Shown one piece after another: positions 61,975 through 64,000 of a stretch of 64,000 nt of DNA; the stretch's first letter is position 1; each line of letters opens with the position of its first letter. Made by a program: the position numbers and the translations under genes. Origin of the DNA: Mesorhizobium sp. M8A.F.Ca.ET.218.01.1.1 (lineage in GTDB: Bacteria > Pseudomonadota > Alphaproteobacteria > Rhizobiales > Rhizobiaceae); contig NZ_SRUZ01000005.1 of the NCBI RefSeq assembly GCF_004791165.1, forward strand, positions 186,001 through 250,000, in the 5' to 3' direction. The notes under the pieces are model-generated. The model searched no databases. It saw only the letters and a list, made by a program, of their open reading frames with translations, and was not told where the DNA came from.

Positions 61975-62871
61975 ATGACCCGGCAAAAGCGCTCCCACCA
62001 CAAGCTGAAACGAGCGGTCGCACCCTACCTCTATCTGTCGCCCTCGCTGCTCATCATCGGCCTTCTGATGCTGTTGCCGATGGTGACGGTGATTGCCTAT
62101 TCGTTCCAGAACAGCGCCGTGCTGCGCCGCGACCCATCCTTTGCCGGACTGAAGCACTACCAGGCGATCTTCGACGACCCGGTGTTCTGGGCGTCGCTTT
62201 GGCATACGCTTTACTTCACATGCATGAGCGTCATTTTCCACATGACCATCGGCATGATCTTCGCCCTCATGCTGAACAGCGACCGCATCAATCCGACGCT
62301 GCGCAATATTCTGCGGGTGCTCTACATACTGCCCTGGCTGTTCACCGCGGTGATCATCGCCGTGATCTGGCGCCTGCTGCTCGAGCCGAATGGCGTGGTG
62401 AACAGCATTCTCATGCAGATCGGCATCATCGGTTCCAAGGTCGAGTGGTTTTCCTCGCCGCAGACCGCGCTGCACGCCGTCACCTTCGCCAACATCTGGG
62501 CGGGCTATCCGCTGTTCATGGTCAGCCTGCTCGCGGGCCTGCAAGGCATTCCCAAGGATTTCTACGAGGCCGCCGATATCGATGGGGCGAAGGCCTACCA
62601 GAAGCTGATCTTCATCACCATCCCGCAGCTGATGCCGATCATCATCAGCATCTCGCTGCTCGATTTCATCTGGACCATGCAGGTCTTCCCGTTGATCTGG
62701 ATAACCACGGGCGGCGGTCCGATCTACGCGACCGAGGTCCTCAGCACCTACACCTACAAGCTGGCGTTCTCGAGCTACAACCTGTCACAGGCGTCGGCGA
62801 GCGCCGTGGTCATCCTGCTGATCTCGCTTGGCCTGACGCTGTTCTATATCCGTTATCAGAAGGCTCGGTAG
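61975..62871 (+). CDS. ABC sugar transporter permease, MalF/CUT1 type
   Basis: A 298-residue permease opening with a basic tail (TRQKRSHHKLKRAV) and helix SPSLLIIGLLMLLPMVTVIAYSF. The EAA loop is YEAADIDGAKAYQKLIFITIPQLMP. It is followed after five bases by the second permease gene. Confidence 0.91.
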   Translation: MTRQKRSHHKLKRAVAPYLYLSPSLLIIGLLMLLPMVTVIAYSFQNSAVLRRDPSFAGLKHYQAIFDDPVFWASLWHTLYFTCMSVIFHMTIGMIFALMLNSDRINPTLRNILRVLYILPWLFTAVIIAVIWRLLLEPNGVVNSILMQIGIIGSKVEWFSSPQTALHAVTFANIWAGYPLFMVSLLAGLQGIPKDFYEAADIDGAKAYQKLIFITIPQLMPIIISISLLDFIWTMQVFPLIWITTGGGPIYATEVLSTYTYKLAFSSYNLSQASASAVVILLISLGLTLFYIRYQKAR

Positions 62872-62876
62872 TCACC

Positions 62877-63719
62877 ATGAGGAAACGAAACTCTGGCAAA
62901 GACAAGCTGATCACCGTCGCGCTGCATGTCGCTCTTGCGGCAGGGCTGTTCTTCGCGGCCTTCCCGATCTACTGGATGCTGAGCAGCTCGTTCAAGTCGA
63001 ACACCGAAATCTTTGCCCTGCCGCCAACCATCCTGCCGAAGGCTTTCACGCTGGAAGCGTATGCCGCCATCCTTGGCGACCCGGTAAAGCTGCGCTTCTT
63101 CTTCAACAGCTACTTCGTGGCGGGAGCGGTGACCGTGCTGACGGTGCTGATCGCCTTGCTGGCGGCCTATGGGTTCAGCCGCTTCAACTTCCGCGGCAAG
63201 GGCAGCCTGAATACAATCATCATCAGCACGCAGACGATCCCGCCGATCACACTTTTGATCCCTTTCTTCGGGCTTGTCGTCTCGTACGGCATCTTCGACA
63301 CCTATGTCGCGCTGATCCTGACTTACCTGGTGTTTACGCTGCCCTACGCGATCCTTTTGATGACAGGATATCTGAACACCTTGCCCCGCGATCTCGATGA
63401 AGCGGTGGCTGTCGACGGCGGTAGCAGTTGGACCGCACTCTGGCGGGTGATCGTCCCGATCTCGCTGCCCGGTATCGTGGCGACCTCGGTCTACACTTTC
63501 CTGCTGTGCTGGAACGAATTTCTCTTTGCGCTCACGCTGACCAAGTCGACCTCGATGCGCACCGTCCCGATCGGCATCCAGCTGTTGATGGGGCAGCACG
63601 CCTTCGAATGGAACCAGATGATGGCGATGAGCGTGCTCGGCTCGCTACCGCTCTTGCTCATCTACCTCGTTGCCCAGAGGTACTTCCTCGCCGGCATGAC
63701 CGCGGGCTCGGTCAAGTAG
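62877..63719 (+). CDS. ABC sugar transporter permease, MalG/CUT1 type
   Basis: A 280-residue permease beginning KRNSGKDKLITVALHVALAAGLFFAAFPIYWML, with the EAA loop DEAVAVDGGSSWTALWRVIVPISLPG. It completes the ATPase-SBP-MalF-MalG importer. The EAA loop has VDGG in place of the common MDGA, a mild change. Confidence 0.91.
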   Translation: MRKRNSGKDKLITVALHVALAAGLFFAAFPIYWMLSSSFKSNTEIFALPPTILPKAFTLEAYAAILGDPVKLRFFFNSYFVAGAVTVLTVLIALLAAYGFSRFNFRGKGSLNTIIISTQTIPPITLLIPFFGLVVSYGIFDTYVALILTYLVFTLPYAILLMTGYLNTLPRDLDEAVAVDGGSSWTALWRVIVPISLPGIVATSVYTFLLCWNEFLFALTLTKSTSMRTVPIGIQLLMGQHAFEWNQMMAMSVLGSLPLLLIYLVAQRYFLAGMTAGSVK

Positions 63720-63898
63720 GATGTCCATCCCCAGAAGAACTGACCCGCGTATTGCAATCGATGATTGGACCTTGTCTGCTGGCAGGCGATATCGCCGCGG
63801 CCTCGTCCGTCATCACCGCTCCGCTACTCGTGTTGTTCTTCTAGCGCCACATCATCGCGGGGCGGCATCAAGAGTAAGCGGTATCAAGGAATGAAAGG

Positions 63899-64000
63899 AT
63901 GAACGTGAAAGACCTCAAAGTCGGCTGCCAGACCTTCACCTGGGAAATGCTGGGAGACCGGTTTACCGGCGGTCCCGACGATCTGTTGAAGGCGATCGCC
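63899..64000 (+). CDS. Sugar phosphate isomerase/epimerase-like protein, N-terminal fragment (cut by window end)
   Basis: An open frame from ATG 63899, with AAGG just upstream, runs to the window end (34 residues). The start KDLKVGCQTFTWEMLGDRFTGGPDDLLKAIA resembles the first strand and helix of xylose-isomerase-like TIM-barrel proteins (IolE/IolH type). As the gene after the importer, it may isomerise the sugar ahead of the PfkB kinase and aldolase. The call rests on a short segment. The 179 bases before it hold no convincing gene. Confidence 0.6.
   Translation, partial: MNVKDLKVGCQTFTWEMLGDRFTGGPDDLLKAIA

Noticed and set aside
63721..63894. Small 57-codon frame starting one base after the last permease stop
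   Set aside because: Arg/His-rich composition, no good ribosome site and no recognisable fold; treated as non-coding spacer before the gene at 63899.

Overview
This 64 kb window is high-GC chromosomal or megaplasmid DNA from an alphaproteobacterium of the order Hyphomicrobiales (Rhizobiales), most likely close to Mesorhizobium. The basis is gene content: a divergent pcaQ/pcaDCHGB cluster of the Agrobacterium/Sinorhizobium type, a very high density of ABC importers (seven or eight), short intergenic palindromes of the kind scattered through rhizobial genomes, and tightly overlapping operons. I see no rRNA, tRNA, CRISPR array, integrase, transposase or phage gene. The window is one catabolic accessory block after another, each made of an importer, enzymes and a dedicated regulator.

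Layout. (1) 1-3.7 kb: end of an aldo/keto reductase, a SnoaL-like protein, a branched-chain-type binding protein, and a GlcD-like FAD oxidase. (2) 3.7-13 kb: a minus-strand operon FadR-type regulator / IlvD-Edd sugar-acid dehydratase / SDR / AraD1-family enzyme / spermidine-type (Pot) ABC importer, with a divergent aldose 1-epimerase. It looks like an oxidative aldose and sugar-acid pathway. (3) 13-26 kb: the protocatechuate block. pcaQ sits between two divergent PcaQ-type promoters. One drives pcaD-C-H-G-B-pobA. The other drives a Liv-type importer followed by a coniferyl-alcohol-dehydrogenase-like SDR and an aromatic aldehyde dehydrogenase. The two promoters are 81-bp inverted copies of each other (66/81 identical). 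(4) 26-35.8 kb: two divergent CUT1 sugar importers without ATPases, plus PIG-L deacetylase homologue, ROK kinase, UTRA-type GntR regulator and SIS-domain protein, suggesting amino-sugar or glycoside use. (5) 35.8-46.2 kb: a FadR-type regulator divergent from an FAH-family enzyme, alpha/beta hydrolase, amidohydrolase and Liv importer whose second ATPase is fused to a Tm-1-like/UPF0261 domain. The substrate is unknown, and this is the best candidate here for an undescribed system. (6) 46.2-50.7 kb: a very long flotillin, an SRPBCC protein and an SRPBCC-quinone oxidoreductase fusion. (7) 50.7-56.3 kb: GatZ-like protein, PfkB kinase, LacI regulator, HSL-type esterase, Gfo/Idh/MocA oxidoreductase. 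(8) 56.5-64 kb: DeoR regulator divergent from a class I aldolase, PfkB kinase, complete CUT1 importer and the start of a sugar-phosphate isomerase/epimerase-like gene.

How they work together: in block 3 the proposed flow is uptake of an aromatic compound, oxidation of an aryl alcohol and aldehyde side chain, p-hydroxybenzoate to protocatechuate (PobA), ring cleavage (PcaHG), then PcaB, PcaC and PcaD to 3-oxoadipate. The 3-oxoadipate CoA-transferase and thiolase genes are not in the window. The other blocks are local regulons in which the regulator gene lies beside or inside the operon it probably controls. All assignments come from reading translations and motifs by eye; no database search was run.
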